A stretch of DNA of 64,000 nucleotides from Roseovarius dicentrarchi (GTDB lineage: Bacteria > Pseudomonadota > Alphaproteobacteria > Rhodobacterales > Rhodobacteraceae), in contig NZ_QNQP01000002.1 of NCBI RefSeq assembly GCF_003316635.1, forward strand, positions 1 through 64,000, in the 5' to 3' direction. Under the pieces are notes generated by a model that searched no databases, was not told where the DNA came from, and worked only from the letters and a program-made list of their open reading frames with translations. Positions 23,306-32,569 of the stretch are shown piece by piece. A program made the position numbers and the translations under genes. Numbering within the stretch: position 1 is the stretch's first letter; each line of letters begins with the position of its first letter.

Positions 23306-24021
23306 TCGCTGTGAAAACAGCGCCGTGCGCGTCGCTGGGGGCTGCCCTGCGCGGCCTGTTCCCGCCGCAGGTGGCCGTCGCGCTGACGCAGCCCGGTGCG
23401 CCGCAACCGCCGCTGTTTGCGGCAGAAACCGCTGCGATGGCGCGCGCCGTGCCGACCCGCCGGGCCGAGTTTGCCGCCGGGCGCGCCGCTGCCCGCGCGG
23501 CCATGGCGCAGCTGGGCGCGCCGGCCGCCGCGCTGCCCATGGGGCCGGATCGCGCGCCGGTCTGGCCTGCGGGCATCACCGGCAGCCTGTCCCACATCCC
23601 CGCGCTTTGCATTGCAGCGGTCGCGCAGACCCGCCAGTTTCGCGCCATCGGCACCGATCTGGAGGAGGCAGGCGATCTGGACCCGGACCTGATCCCGCAG
23701 GTCTGTACCCTGGCCGAACGTGCATGGCTGGCCTGCCAGCCTGCCGCACAGCGTGGCCAGCTGGCCAAGCTGATCTTTTCGGCCAAGGAATGCGCGTATA
23801 AATGCCAATACCCGCTGACCGGAACTCTGTTTGATTTTGACACGCTGGAAATTACACCCGATCCGGACACCGGCCAGTTCGAGGCGACATTCACCCGCGC
23901 GATTGGCTGCTTTGACGCAGGCGCCTGCCTGCCGGGGCGTTTTACCATCGCGGATGGTATCATCGGCTGCGGCATGGCGCTCGCCGGGCGCCCGCGCTGG
24001 GCAGGCGGGCAGGGATGCTGA
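23302..24021 (+). CDS. 4'-phosphopantetheinyl transferase (EntD/Sfp type)
   Basis: A 239-aa PPTase that attaches phosphopantetheine to carrier domains. Motifs in order: GSLSH near residue 94, GTDLEE near 115 with the Mg-binding Asp and Glu, and FSAKECAYKCQYP near 154 with the KEAxxK-type catalytic Glu and Lys. It overlaps the NRPS by ATGA, so it is almost certainly dedicated to Ser1434 of the NRPS and the PKS carrier Ser. Its presence argues that the cluster is meant to work despite the PKS frameshift. Confidence 0.93.
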
Positions 24022-24037
24022 TGCGGAAGGCGACGCA

Positions 24038-24979
24038 ATGCGCGGATATATGATGATCGGGGCCGGGATTGCCGTCTTGCTGGTGGCCGCGCTGGCGGTG
24101 CTGCTGCTCCGGCCCTCAAGCGCGCCCAAGGCTGACACGGCCACGCTTTATGCCGCGCCGTTGCCTGCGCCCGAGGGGCCGCTGGCCGTGTATCATCTGG
24201 GGCATTCGCTGGTCGGGCGTGACATGCCCGCGATGCTGGCGCAGCTGGCGCCGCCCGGGCATCGCTATGACAGTCAGCTGGGCTGGGGCACCTCCCTGCG
24301 GGAGCATTGGGAACCGGACGTGCCGATCAACGGATTTGACAGTGAGAACGCGCATCCGCGCTACCGCCCTGCGCGCGAGGCGGTGGGCTCGGGCGATTAC
24401 GATGCCGTTGTGCTGACCGAAATGGTCGAAATCAACGATGCGCTGCGATATCACAAGGGCGCCAGATATCTGGGCCGCTGGGCCGATCTGGCGCGTGGTG
24501 CGGTGCCGCCGCCGCGGGTGTATCTGTACGAGACATGGCACAATCTGGACGATCCTTCCGGCTGGCTGGCGCGGCTGGACAGCGACCTGCGTGGCGCGTG
24601 GCTGGGGCAGCTGGCCGCGCCCAATCAGCGCAGCGATGCGCCGATCTATCTGATCCCCGCCGGTCAGGTCATGGCCGCGCTGGTGCGCGAGGTCGAGGCG
24701 GCGGGCGGCATTGGCCCGATGATGGACCGCACCGATCTGTTTCGCCGCAATCCCGACGGCAGCCAGGACCAGATCCACCCCGGCGATCTGGGCAACTACC
24801 TGAATGCGCTCACGCATTACGCGGTGCTGTATCACCGCTCGCCCGTGGGCCTGCCGCAGAACCTGATCCGCGCGGATGGGACCCGCGCCGACCTGCCGGG
24901 CGATGCACTGGCGCTGAAAATGCAGCAAACGGTGTGGGACGTGGTCCGCGCCATGCCGGAAACGGGGGTCGCGCCATGA
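24038..24979 (+). CDS. Membrane-anchored SGNH-hydrolase-like protein
   Basis: 313 aa with one N-terminal membrane segment (about residues 5-25) and an exported domain. GHSLVGRDM near residue 55 looks like the SGNH/GDSL block I serine, and DQIHPGDLGNYL near 250 like block V with the catalytic His. This suggests an O-acyl esterase or O-acyltransferase acting in the periplasm. The frame is open upstream to 23831, but that is antiparallel shadow of the PPTase gene; ATG 24038 has the first plausible signal anchor. It overlaps the next gene by ATGA. In this locus it could add or remove acyl groups on the polysaccharide. The family call rests on motifs only. Confidence 0.65.
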   Translation: MRGYMMIGAGIAVLLVAALAVLLLRPSSAPKADTATLYAAPLPAPEGPLAVYHLGHSLVGRDMPAMLAQLAPPGHRYDSQLGWGTSLREHWEPDVPINGFDSENAHPRYRPAREAVGSGDYDAVVLTEMVEINDALRYHKGARYLGRWADLARGAVPPPRVYLYETWHNLDDPSGWLARLDSDLRGAWLGQLAAPNQRSDAPIYLIPAGQVMAALVREVEAAGGIGPMMDRTDLFRRNPDGSQDQIHPGDLGNYLNALTHYAVLYHRSPVGLPQNLIRADGTRADLPGDALALKMQQTVWDVVRAMPETGVAP

Positions 24980-26673
24980 GGATGACGCGCCGCACGATGC
25001 TGGCCGCATTGCTGGCGCTGCCCGCCGCCGGGCGCCTGAATGCCGCGCCGGGTGGCGGGCAGCCGCTGGCCGTCAATCTGGCCCCTGTCACGGATTGGAG
25101 CACGCAGCAGCCCTTCATCGACGTGTTCAAGACCGCGCGCCGCTGGATCGGTCATTTACCCGGCCAGTGGGGCGGCGCCGACTATGCGCAGATCGCGGGC
25201 GCGGGCCTGCTGGACGAGGATGGCTGGCCAACACGCCTGCCGCGTGATCTGGGATCCATCGGAACCGTGATCCTGACGGATCTGCCCGAAGAGGCAGAGG
25301 CGCTGGCGGGCCGCTACCGGCTGCGCTTTGAGGGGGATGGCATTGTCGAGGTCGCGGGGCGCGCGCGCAATGTGCGCTACGGCACGGGCGAGGTGACGTT
25401 CGATTTCACGCCCGGCCCCGGCCCGGTCGAGATCCGCATTCAGCGCAGCGATCCGCGCGGCACCGGCGATTATGTCCGCAATATCAGCGTGGTGCGCGAT
25501 GATCTGGTGGCCGCACACAAGGACGGCGCCCTTTTTCGTCCCGAATTCCTGACCTCGCTGCGCGGCTTTGGCGTGCTGCGGTTCATGGATTGGATGAACA
25601 CGAACGATTCCACGGCCGAGGAGTGGACCCGGCGCGCGCGCCCCGGCGATTTCAGCTACACCCGGCAGGGTGTGCCGCTGGAGGTGATGCTTGCACTGGC
25701 CAGCGAATTGGACGCGGATGCGTGGCTGACACTGCCGCATCTGGCCGGTGACGCTTATGCGCGCGAAATGGCCAAGGCAACGCTGACGCTGGTGCCGCCC
25801 GGGCGGCGGGTCTATGTCGAATACTCCAACGAGGTGTGGAACTGGCAATTCGCGCAGGCCGAATGGGCCGACGCGCAGGCGCGCGAGCTGTGGGGTGTCA
25901 AGGACCGCGGTGCGCAGTTTTATGGTTTGCGCGCGTCCGAAGTGGCGCAGATCTGGGCGCAGGTGTTTGCGGCGGGCGATGCACGCGCGCAGCTGGTCAA
26001 TGTGGTGTCCACGCAAACCGGCTGGCTGGGGCTGGAGGCCGATATCCTGACCGCGCCGCTAGCGGTCGCCGATGGGTTTGCCCCGCCGGTAGAGGCGTTC
26101 GACGCCTACGCGATCACCGGGTATTTCGGCCATGTTCTGGGCACGGACCGGCGCCGCGCGCTGATCGCGGGCTGGCTGGAAGACAGCGCCGATGCGGCGC
26201 GCACGGCTGCGAAGGCCGAGGGGCTGGAGGGCGCGGCGCTGGACGCTTATGTCGCCGCGCACCGCTATGATCTGGCGACGGCCCGCGCGGCCGAAGAGCT
26301 GCGCAGCGGCGCCCATAGCGGCGACGATAGTGACACGCTGGCCGATCTGACCGGGCGCCTGTGGCCCTATCACGCTGAGGTGGCGGCGCGGCATGGTCTG
26401 GATCTGATCATGTACGAGGGCGGCACGCATGTGACCGGCCTTGGCGCGCAGCTGGATGATGACGCGCTTACGGATTTCTTCACGCATTTGAATTACACGC
26501 CGGAAATGGGCGCGCTTTATGCGCAGATGCTGGAGGCTTGGGCGGCGCTGGGGGCAGGGCCGTTCAACCTGTTCAACGATACCAGCGCGCCGGGCAAATG
26601 GGGCAGCTGGGGCGCACGGCGCTGGCCGGGTGATGACAACCCGCGCTGGCGCGCCATCCGGGCGCGCCTGTGA
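24976..26673 (+). CDS. Exported glycosidase-like protein (clan GH-A-like)
   Basis: 565 aa. An N-terminal signal with two Arg (TRRTMLAALLALPAAG) looks like a Tat-type leader. A small beta domain (about 60-190) precedes a likely TIM barrel. VEYSNEVWNWQFAQ near residue 280 supplies an Asn-Glu pair like the acid/base of clan GH-A, and IMYEGGTHVTG near 480 a Glu on a late strand, as for the nucleophile. It may trim or cleave the polysaccharide made by this locus. It is bracketed by four-base overlaps with its neighbours, hence in the same operon. The precise GH family is not recognised. Confidence 0.6.
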   Translation: MRMTRRTMLAALLALPAAGRLNAAPGGGQPLAVNLAPVTDWSTQQPFIDVFKTARRWIGHLPGQWGGADYAQIAGAGLLDEDGWPTRLPRDLGSIGTVILTDLPEEAEALAGRYRLRFEGDGIVEVAGRARNVRYGTGEVTFDFTPGPGPVEIRIQRSDPRGTGDYVRNISVVRDDLVAAHKDGALFRPEFLTSLRGFGVLRFMDWMNTNDSTAEEWTRRARPGDFSYTRQGVPLEVMLALASELDADAWLTLPHLAGDAYAREMAKATLTLVPPGRRVYVEYSNEVWNWQFAQAEWADAQARELWGVKDRGAQFYGLRASEVAQIWAQVFAAGDARAQLVNVVSTQTGWLGLEADILTAPLAVADGFAPPVEAFDAYAITGYFGHVLGTDRRRALIAGWLEDSADAARTAAKAEGLEGAALDAYVAAHRYDLATARAAEELRSGAHSGDDSDTLADLTGRLWPYHAEVAARHGLDLIMYEGGTHVTGLGAQLDDDALTDFFTHLNYTPEMGALYAQMLEAWAALGAGPFNLFNDTSAPGKWGSWGARRWPGDDNPRWRAIRARL

Positions 26674-27485
26674 GGGCGGCCAGCGTGATCGTGCCCGCGC
26701 ATGACGAGGCGGGTTATATCGGTGCCTGTCTGGATGCGCTGTTTGCCTCGGTGCTGGACGGGGCGGCGATGCAGGTGATCGTGGTTGCGAATGGTTGCAC
26801 GGATGCCACGGCGCGGATCGCGCGGGGCTATGCGCAGCCGGGGCGCGATCTGGCGGTGATCGAGCTGGCGGAGGGCGGCAAGCTGGGCGCGCTGGAATGC
26901 GGCGACGCAGCGGCGCAGTACGGCACACGGATTTATCTGGACGCCGATGTGATCGCCTCGCCGCATCTGATCGCGCAGCTGATTGCGGCGCTGGAGGCGC
27001 GGCAGCCACGCTACGCCAGTGGCAGGCCGGTGGTCACGCGCGCGCGCACCGGGATCACGCGCGCCTATGCGCGGTTCTGGCAAACGCTGCCATTCGTTGC
27101 CAGCGATGTGCCGGGATTTGGCATTTTTGCGGTCAATGCCGCCGGGCGCGCACGTTGGGGGGCGTGGCCGGACATCATTTCGGACGACACGTTTGTGCGG
27201 CTGAATTTCACCCCTGCCGAGCGTATTTCGGTCCCCGCAACCTACACTTGGCCGATGGTCGAGGGCTGGCGCAATCTGGTGCGCGTGCGCCGGAGGCAAG
27301 ATCGCGGTGTGGGTGAAATCGCGGTGCGCTACCCCGATTTGCTGCGCAATGACAGCAAGGCGCGGCCCGGCCTGCGCGGTATTGCGGCGCGAGGGATGCG
27401 TGATCCGACAGGATTTGCAGTGTATGCCGCTGTGGCGCTGGCGGTCAAACTGCCCGGTGCCAGCGGCTGGGTCCGGGGGCGTTAG
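26670..27485 (+). CDS. Glycosyltransferase family 2
   Basis: A 271-aa GT2 enzyme with the start SVIVPAHDEAGYIGACLDAL, VVANGCTDAT and YLDADVIASP as the DXD-type metal site. It begins with GTG at 26670 overlapping the stop of the glycosidase-like gene, the last member of the long plus-strand operon. Its end overlaps the convergent GT4 gene by four bases. Acceptor unknown; it most likely adds one residue of the repeat unit or glycosylates the PKS/NRPS product. Confidence 0.87.
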   Translation: MRAASVIVPAHDEAGYIGACLDALFASVLDGAAMQVIVVANGCTDATARIARGYAQPGRDLAVIELAEGGKLGALECGDAAAQYGTRIYLDADVIASPHLIAQLIAALEARQPRYASGRPVVTRARTGITRAYARFWQTLPFVASDVPGFGIFAVNAAGRARWGAWPDIISDDTFVRLNFTPAERISVPATYTWPMVEGWRNLVRVRRRQDRGVGEIAVRYPDLLRNDSKARPGLRGIAARGMRDPTGFAVYAAVALAVKLPGASGWVRGR

Positions 27486-28687
27486 GGATGCGCGGCGCGG
27501 ATATGATCGGCCAGTTTGGCGGCCTCGGCATCGACATCGTGGCGTGCCAGCACGCGGGCGCGCCCGGCGTTGCCCATATCGGCCAGCGTGCTGCGCGGCG
27601 TGTCGGCCATTTGCGCAATGGCCCCGGCCAGCGCAGCCCCGTCGCCTGCGGGCACCAGCCAGCCGGTGATGCCGTCCTGCACCAGTTCGGGCGTGCCGGC
27701 GATATAGGTGGCGATCACCGGGCGGGCGGCGGCCATCGCCTCCATCACGACCATGGGCAGACCCTCGGCAAAGCTGGGCATGATCAGGCCGTGCGATGCG
27801 GCCAGCCGGGCGCGCACGCCGGCCTCGTCCAGCCAGCCGGTAAAAGTGACATGCGCGCCCAGCCCTTCGGCCTTGATGCCATGCTCCAGCGCGGCGCGCA
27901 GGGGGCCGTCGCCGATCAGGGTCAGGTGCAGATCCGGCACGTCCGCAATGGCCGCCTTCAGCGCGGGGATCAGCAGCATCTGGCCCTTTTGCTCGACAAA
28001 GCGGCCAATGGCGACCAGATGCAGCGCGCCCTGCGGCAATGGCGCGGGCACGGCAAAGCGCGCGGGTTCGATCCCGCAATGGACGATTTCAATCCGGCTC
28101 CACAAATCATATGGCACCAGCCGGCACAGTTGCGAGCGGCCAAAGCTGGAGATGGCGACAGCAAAGGCCGCGCGCTCGATCTTGGTCGCCAGCGACAGGG
28201 CGCGGGGGGCGTCAAATTCCTCGGGGCCATGCACGGTAAAGCTGTAGCGCGGGCCGCCCATCGCATGGCTCAGCATGGCGACCGTGGCCGCGTTGGTGCC
28301 GAAATGGGCGTGGGCATGCAGCGCGCCGATGGCCGCGCAGCGGCGGGCGACATGGGCGGCCTCGGCCAGATAGATCAGATGGCGCAGGCGCCCGGCCTCG
28401 CTGCGCGCGCCGCAGTGCCAGGCCAGTTTCAGCGCCGACAGCATGCCGCCGGGCCGGCGCAACGCCTGCACCGCCAGATCGCGCAGCAGCGCCGCTGCGC
28501 CGGTGCGCAGCACGTAATGGGTGCGCGCCGCCTCGGCCCGGTCGCCCGCGTCAACCAGCGGCGCATCGGGGCCGCGCATGGCGATACGGTCGATCTGAAA
28601 TCCCTGCCGCTCAAGGCTGTGCAGCTCGCGCCGGATGAAGCTGTGCGAGGGCTGCGGATAGGTGTTGAGGATATAGGCGATTTGCAT
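27482..28687 (-). CDS. Glycosyltransferase family 4
   Basis: A 401-aa GT-B retaining glycosyltransferase resembling WcaL/ExoL-type enzymes. The N-terminal domain starts IAYILNTYPQPSHSFIRREL. The nucleotide-sugar site in the C-terminal domain includes GRFVEQKGQ, IGDGPLR and PSFAEGLPMVVMEAMA, where the two Glu of the E-x7-E signature lie. Transcribed opposite to the PKS/NRPS operon and divergent from the flippase gene, so it has its own promoter in 28688-28809. Confidence 0.92.
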   Translation of the reverse strand: MQIAYILNTYPQPSHSFIRRELHSLERQGFQIDRIAMRGPDAPLVDAGDRAEAARTHYVLRTGAAALLRDLAVQALRRPGGMLSALKLAWHCGARSEAGRLRHLIYLAEAAHVARRCAAIGALHAHAHFGTNAATVAMLSHAMGGPRYSFTVHGPEEFDAPRALSLATKIERAAFAVAISSFGRSQLCRLVPYDLWSRIEIVHCGIEPARFAVPAPLPQGALHLVAIGRFVEQKGQMLLIPALKAAIADVPDLHLTLIGDGPLRAALEHGIKAEGLGAHVTFTGWLDEAGVRARLAASHGLIMPSFAEGLPMVVMEAMAAARPVIATYIAGTPELVQDGITGWLVPAGDGAALAGAIAQMADTPRSTLADMGNAGRARVLARHDVDAEAAKLADHIRAAHP

Positions 28688-28809
28688 GTTGCGGGCCTTG
28701 GTCTGGATGCAGCGCAGGGTATCTGCGCGGGCCGCGCTGGCAAGCTGTTAGCGCCGCAGACGGGCACTTTTTGCCGCAGCGGTGGCTATCGCGCACGGGC
28801 GGCGCGGCC

Positions 28810-30168
28810 ATGAGGCGGCTGGCAGGCAGTTTTGCCGGGAACCGGCTGACCGCGCGCATTCTGCGCAGCGCGTCCTGGGTGATGGTGGGCTATGGCGGCG
28901 CGCAGGCGATCCGGCTGGCGTCGAACCTGATCCTGACGCGGCTGCTGTTTCCCGAGGCGTTCGGCCTGATGACGCTGGTCACGGTGGTGACGGTGGGCCT
29001 GATGATGTTCTCCGATGTCGGCATCGGCCCGTCGATCAGCCAGTCAAAACGCGGCGACGATCCGGACTTTCTGGACACGGCATGGACGATACAGGTGATG
29101 CGCGGCGCCACGCTTTGGGCGGTGACGCTGCTGCTGGCGGTGCCGATGGCGCGGTTCTACGACCAGCCGGATCTGGCGACGTATCTGCCGATTGCCGGGA
29201 TTGCACTGGTCATTTCCGGGTTTCTGCCGACGCGGATCGAGACGGCGCACCGGCACCTGATGTTTGGCCGCCTGACGGTCCTGGACCTGACCAGCCAGCT
29301 GATTGGCGTGGTTGCCATGATCGTGCTGGCGCTGATCACGCGGTCGGTGCTGGCGCTGGTACTGGGCAGCCTGTGCGGCGTCGCGGCCAAGCTGGTGCTG
29401 ACCTCGCTGTATCTGCCGGGGCCGCGCAACCGGTTCCGGCTGGAGCGGGCGGCGCTGCATGAGCAGGTGCATTTCGGCAAATGGATATTTCTGTCGACCG
29501 CCTTTGCCTTTGTCAGTGCGCAGGGCGACAAGGCGGTGCTGGGCAAGCTGCTGGATATGCGCAGCCTCGGCATTTACAATATCGGCTTTTTCCTGGCGAG
29601 TTTTCCAGTGATGCTGGGCACATCGTTAACGCAGCAGCTGATGATCCCGATCTACCGCGACCGCCCGCCGGGGGAGAGCGCGCAGAACCGCGCGCGACTG
29701 CGCAAGATGCGGGTGCTGCTGACGGGCGGTATTTTTGCCCTGCTCGCGGGCATCGCGCTGGCGGGTCCGTGGCTGGTGGGGTGGATGTACGATGCGCGCT
29801 ATGCGGCTGCGGGCGGCATGGTCACGCTGATCGCGCTGGCGTTTTTGCCGCTGGCCATCGGGCTGAGCTATGACCGCGCTGCATTGGCGGCGGGCGACTC
29901 GCGCGGCGCCTTCGTGTATTCGGCGGTGCGGTCGGTGCTGCAAATCGGGCTGCTTTACGGTGGTTACGTCAGCTTTGGCCTGATCGGCGCGCTGGTGTCG
30001 CAGGGGGTGGCGTTTGTGCTGGCCTACCCGGTTCTGGTGCGGCTGGCACGGCGGCATGGGGCGTGGGACGCGGGCCATGACGCGGTGTTCCATGCGCTGG
30101 CGTTGGGGCTGGCGGCGCTGGCCGCGTTCCTGCACTGGCCCGAACTGGCCGCGTTGGCCGCATTCTAG
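28810..30168 (+). CDS. Oligosaccharide flippase (Wzx-like)
   Basis: A 452-aa polytopic membrane protein of the polysaccharide transporter (MATE/PST) superfamily with about twelve hydrophobic segments. SWVMVGYGGAQAIRLASNLILTRLLFPEAFGL at the N-terminus is split by charged turns in the way typical of Wzx/AmsL/ExoT-type flippases. It should move the undecaprenyl-linked repeat unit across the inner membrane for the Wzy-like protein at 9602-11062. ATG 28810 is chosen; TTG 28771 lies upstream in frame. Its end overlaps the convergent GumC-like gene by four bases. Confidence 0.88.
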   Translation: MRRLAGSFAGNRLTARILRSASWVMVGYGGAQAIRLASNLILTRLLFPEAFGLMTLVTVVTVGLMMFSDVGIGPSISQSKRGDDPDFLDTAWTIQVMRGATLWAVTLLLAVPMARFYDQPDLATYLPIAGIALVISGFLPTRIETAHRHLMFGRLTVLDLTSQLIGVVAMIVLALITRSVLALVLGSLCGVAAKLVLTSLYLPGPRNRFRLERAALHEQVHFGKWIFLSTAFAFVSAQGDKAVLGKLLDMRSLGIYNIGFFLASFPVMLGTSLTQQLMIPIYRDRPPGESAQNRARLRKMRVLLTGGIFALLAGIALAGPWLVGWMYDARYAAAGGMVTLIALAFLPLAIGLSYDRAALAAGDSRGAFVYSAVRSVLQIGLLYGGYVSFGLIGALVSQGVAFVLAYPVLVRLARRHGAWDAGHDAVFHALALGLAALAAFLHWPELAALAAF

Positions 30169-31418
30169 CGGCGGCGCGGGCGCAGGCCCAGACGGGCGCG
30201 CAGGCCGCGCCGCGGCGGTTTGGCCGGCGTCATTTGGGGGATCGACACCACCGGGCGCAGGCCCAGCGCATGTTCCATCTGCGCCGCCGAGCGGATGACA
30301 GGGTGGCGCAGGTCCACCAAAAATGCCGCCCCGATACCGGCCATCAGGCTGAGCGCGGCGCCCAGAAGCGCGATAGTCTTGCGCGAGCGCGTGTAGGGAT
30401 ATTCGGGAAATGTTGCAGGTTCCAGCACGGTCAGGCGTTCGGTCTGGCGCTGGGTTTCCAGCCGGTAAGCGGTTTCGGCCTCTTTGCGGCGGGCCGAGAT
30501 AGCCTGCGATTCGCGGCGTAATTCCTCCAACTGGCGGGCATAATCGTCCAGCTGTTGCTGTGCGCCGGGGGTCACAGTCAGGGTCTGGCGCAGTGCATCG
30601 GCATTTTGCGCAATCAGCGCCCGCTCTTCGACCAGATTGTCGATCTGGGCCTGCACCGCCTCGCGGTTGCGCCTCTCGACCCGCGATTGCGCCGGGGCGG
30701 CAAGCTGTCTTTGCAGGGCGATCAGCTGCCGGTCGATGGTCAGGATCTGTTCGTTCAGCGCGGCCAGTTCGGATTGTGCGGCGTCGGTGCTGCCGGGCAG
30801 GGCGGTGTCATTGCGGGCGCGAAACTGCGCGATCTCGCGCTCCAGCGCGTCCATTTCGCGGGTCAGCGCGTCCTCTTGCAGGGTAAAGAAGTCCAGCGTT
30901 TCACGCGACTGGTCCAGCCGCGTGCTGACGCTGAGCGATACGGTGCGCCGCGAAATTTCCTGCGCCAGTTGCTGCGCGCCTTCGGCGGTGGGCCAGTCCG
31001 CGCTGATACGCAGCAACGATACGCTGCCGTCATCGCTGAACCCTTCGCGCGCGGCGGCCGTGCCGGACACCTGCACGGCCTTGCGGATCGCCAGAACCTT
31101 GTCGGCGGCGGTCATTTCGGGCCGATCGTCGAACAGGCCCAGCCTGTCGATCATGTCCAGAATCGCGCCGCGCGACATGACCTGTTGTTCGATCAGTTGC
31201 AGGCGCCGCGCCGATGACCCCTGCACCGTTGTCGGGGCAAGATCCGAGGACACGGTTGCGCCCTGGATCTGGAGCACTTCGGAGGAGGTATAAAGATGCT
31301 GCTGCGACGCGGCAAACATCAACGCCAGCGCGCTGCCCAACACGAACACACCCAAAAGCACCCAGATGCGGCGGCGCAGCATGTGGAAAAAATCCGCGAT
31401 CGAAAATACAGAGCCCAT
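30165..31418 (-). CDS. Wzz/GumC-like chain-length protein
   Basis: 417 aa with the PCP-2a layout: N-terminal membrane segment (about 18-38), a periplasmic domain with long coiled-coil regions (about 150-340, rich in Leu, Glu, Arg and Gln) and a second membrane segment near 360-380 (ALLGAALSLMAGIGAAFLVD), preceded by a Pro-rich FPEYPYTRSR stretch. These proteins set polymer length together with Wzy and a cytoplasmic kinase. The kinase domain is separate here, at 31597. Start 31418 (MGSVFSIADFF) puts the cytoplasmic stub at the usual length. Confidence 0.88.
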   Translation of the reverse strand: MGSVFSIADFFHMLRRRIWVLLGVFVLGSALALMFAASQQHLYTSSEVLQIQGATVSSDLAPTTVQGSSARRLQLIEQQVMSRGAILDMIDRLGLFDDRPEMTAADKVLAIRKAVQVSGTAAAREGFSDDGSVSLLRISADWPTAEGAQQLAQEISRRTVSLSVSTRLDQSRETLDFFTLQEDALTREMDALEREIAQFRARNDTALPGSTDAAQSELAALNEQILTIDRQLIALQRQLAAPAQSRVERRNREAVQAQIDNLVEERALIAQNADALRQTLTVTPGAQQQLDDYARQLEELRRESQAISARRKEAETAYRLETQRQTERLTVLEPATFPEYPYTRSRKTIALLGAALSLMAGIGAAFLVDLRHPVIRSAAQMEHALGLRPVVSIPQMTPAKPPRRGLRARLGLRPRRR

Positions 31419-31596
31419 TCCGTCCGGTCCGCCCCTTGCGTGGTCCTGCGCGGGGCCGACCCGGCCCGTTACGCGCAAATTAATTCAAGCCGTTTCTGTC
31501 ATGGTAAAGGGGCAAGAATATGACCGGTACTTGAATTCACTGCAAGGGCGGCGCGCCTGATGACATTTCGCGCGCGCGGCACGCCCGCAAACCGGA

Positions 31597-32568
31597 TCAG
31601 GCGGCGCGCGCCTGCGGGCGGGTGCGGTTCAGGATGATGCCCAGAAGGTTCGTCTTGCCCTCAAGCCTGCGCTCGCATTCGGTGATCTGGCTGGCCAGGG
31701 TGCGCGTTGCATCAGCCACCAGCAGAACGCCGTCAACCTGCGGCAGGAACGCTTCGAGGTCGTCATGTTCCAGCATGGCAGGCAGGTCATACAGCATGAT
31801 GTCGGGCGTCAGGGTTCCGATCATATCCTCCAGCACCTCGCCCGTGCTGCGGGCGTGCAGGATTTCGGACGGGTTTTGCGGACGCGCGTTGTTCAGTCCC
31901 AGCGCCAGGGTCTCGGAGGGGCGCACCAGATGATCCTCTGCCGTGATGGCACCGGACAGCAGGCGATGAATGTCGCCGGGGCCGCGTATGTCCAGCATGG
32001 GCGCGATTGCCGGGGCGCGCTGGTTCAGGTCCATCAGCACCGTGCGCGATTGCGGGATGCGGCTGATCGACAGGGCCAGATTGACGGCGGTGAAGGTGGC
32101 GCCGCAGCCCGATGTCGGCGCGGTGACAGCAATCCGGTTCCAGACCTGCGAGTGCAGCGTCTGAAGCAGTTGCGTGCGCAGATCGTCAAACACCCGCATC
32201 ATTGCCATGTCGCCCTGAACCAGTCCCATCTGCGCGTCCAGCGCCGTCTGCGCGCCGTGACCGAAGGGGACTGTTGCCAGATCATCCCACGTGCCTGCGT
32301 CATAGCCGTGCAGGGCAGCCATCTGGGCGGCGGGCATCAACATCGTGTTGCCCTCGAATTCGGTGGGCTGGAGGTCGTAATAGGCATCGACCAGCGGCGC
32401 GTCGTCCGGGTCGCGCGTCCCCCAGCGTGCCGGCATGAACTGCCCGTTGACCCGGCGCGTCAGCTCCAGGTCGAACGGCAGCGCATCCGGCGCGGCCGTG
32501 TCCTGAGGCTGGCGCGCTGATGGGCGCTGTGTCCGGCGCCCGGATGTGGTTTTGTACCGCTCCAGCAT
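31597..32568 (-). CDS. CpsD/CapB-like P-loop protein with altered Walker A
   Basis: A 323-aa cytoplasmic P-loop protein of the BY-kinase/MinD-like family, partner of the GumC-like protein downstream. The fold is recognisable: VTAPTSGCGATFTAVNLA at 148-165, TVLMDLNQRAP at 176-186 as Walker A', and DIMLYDLP as Walker B. The Walker A lysine is replaced by Ala157 (GCGAT instead of GCGKT), so nucleotide hydrolysis and autokinase activity are doubtful. No Tyr-rich C-terminal cluster is seen. It could be a regulator that has lost kinase activity, or the change may be a family-specific variant. It is one base from the ExoY-like gene. Confidence 0.82.
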   Translation of the reverse strand: MLERYKTTSGRRTQRPSARQPQDTAAPDALPFDLELTRRVNGQFMPARWGTRDPDDAPLVDAYYDLQPTEFEGNTMLMPAAQMAALHGYDAGTWDDLATVPFGHGAQTALDAQMGLVQGDMAMMRVFDDLRTQLLQTLHSQVWNRIAVTAPTSGCGATFTAVNLALSISRIPQSRTVLMDLNQRAPAIAPMLDIRGPGDIHRLLSGAITAEDHLVRPSETLALGLNNARPQNPSEILHARSTGEVLEDMIGTLTPDIMLYDLPAMLEHDDLEAFLPQVDGVLLVADATRTLASQITECERRLEGKTNLLGIILNRTRPQARAA

Positions 32569-32569
32569 C

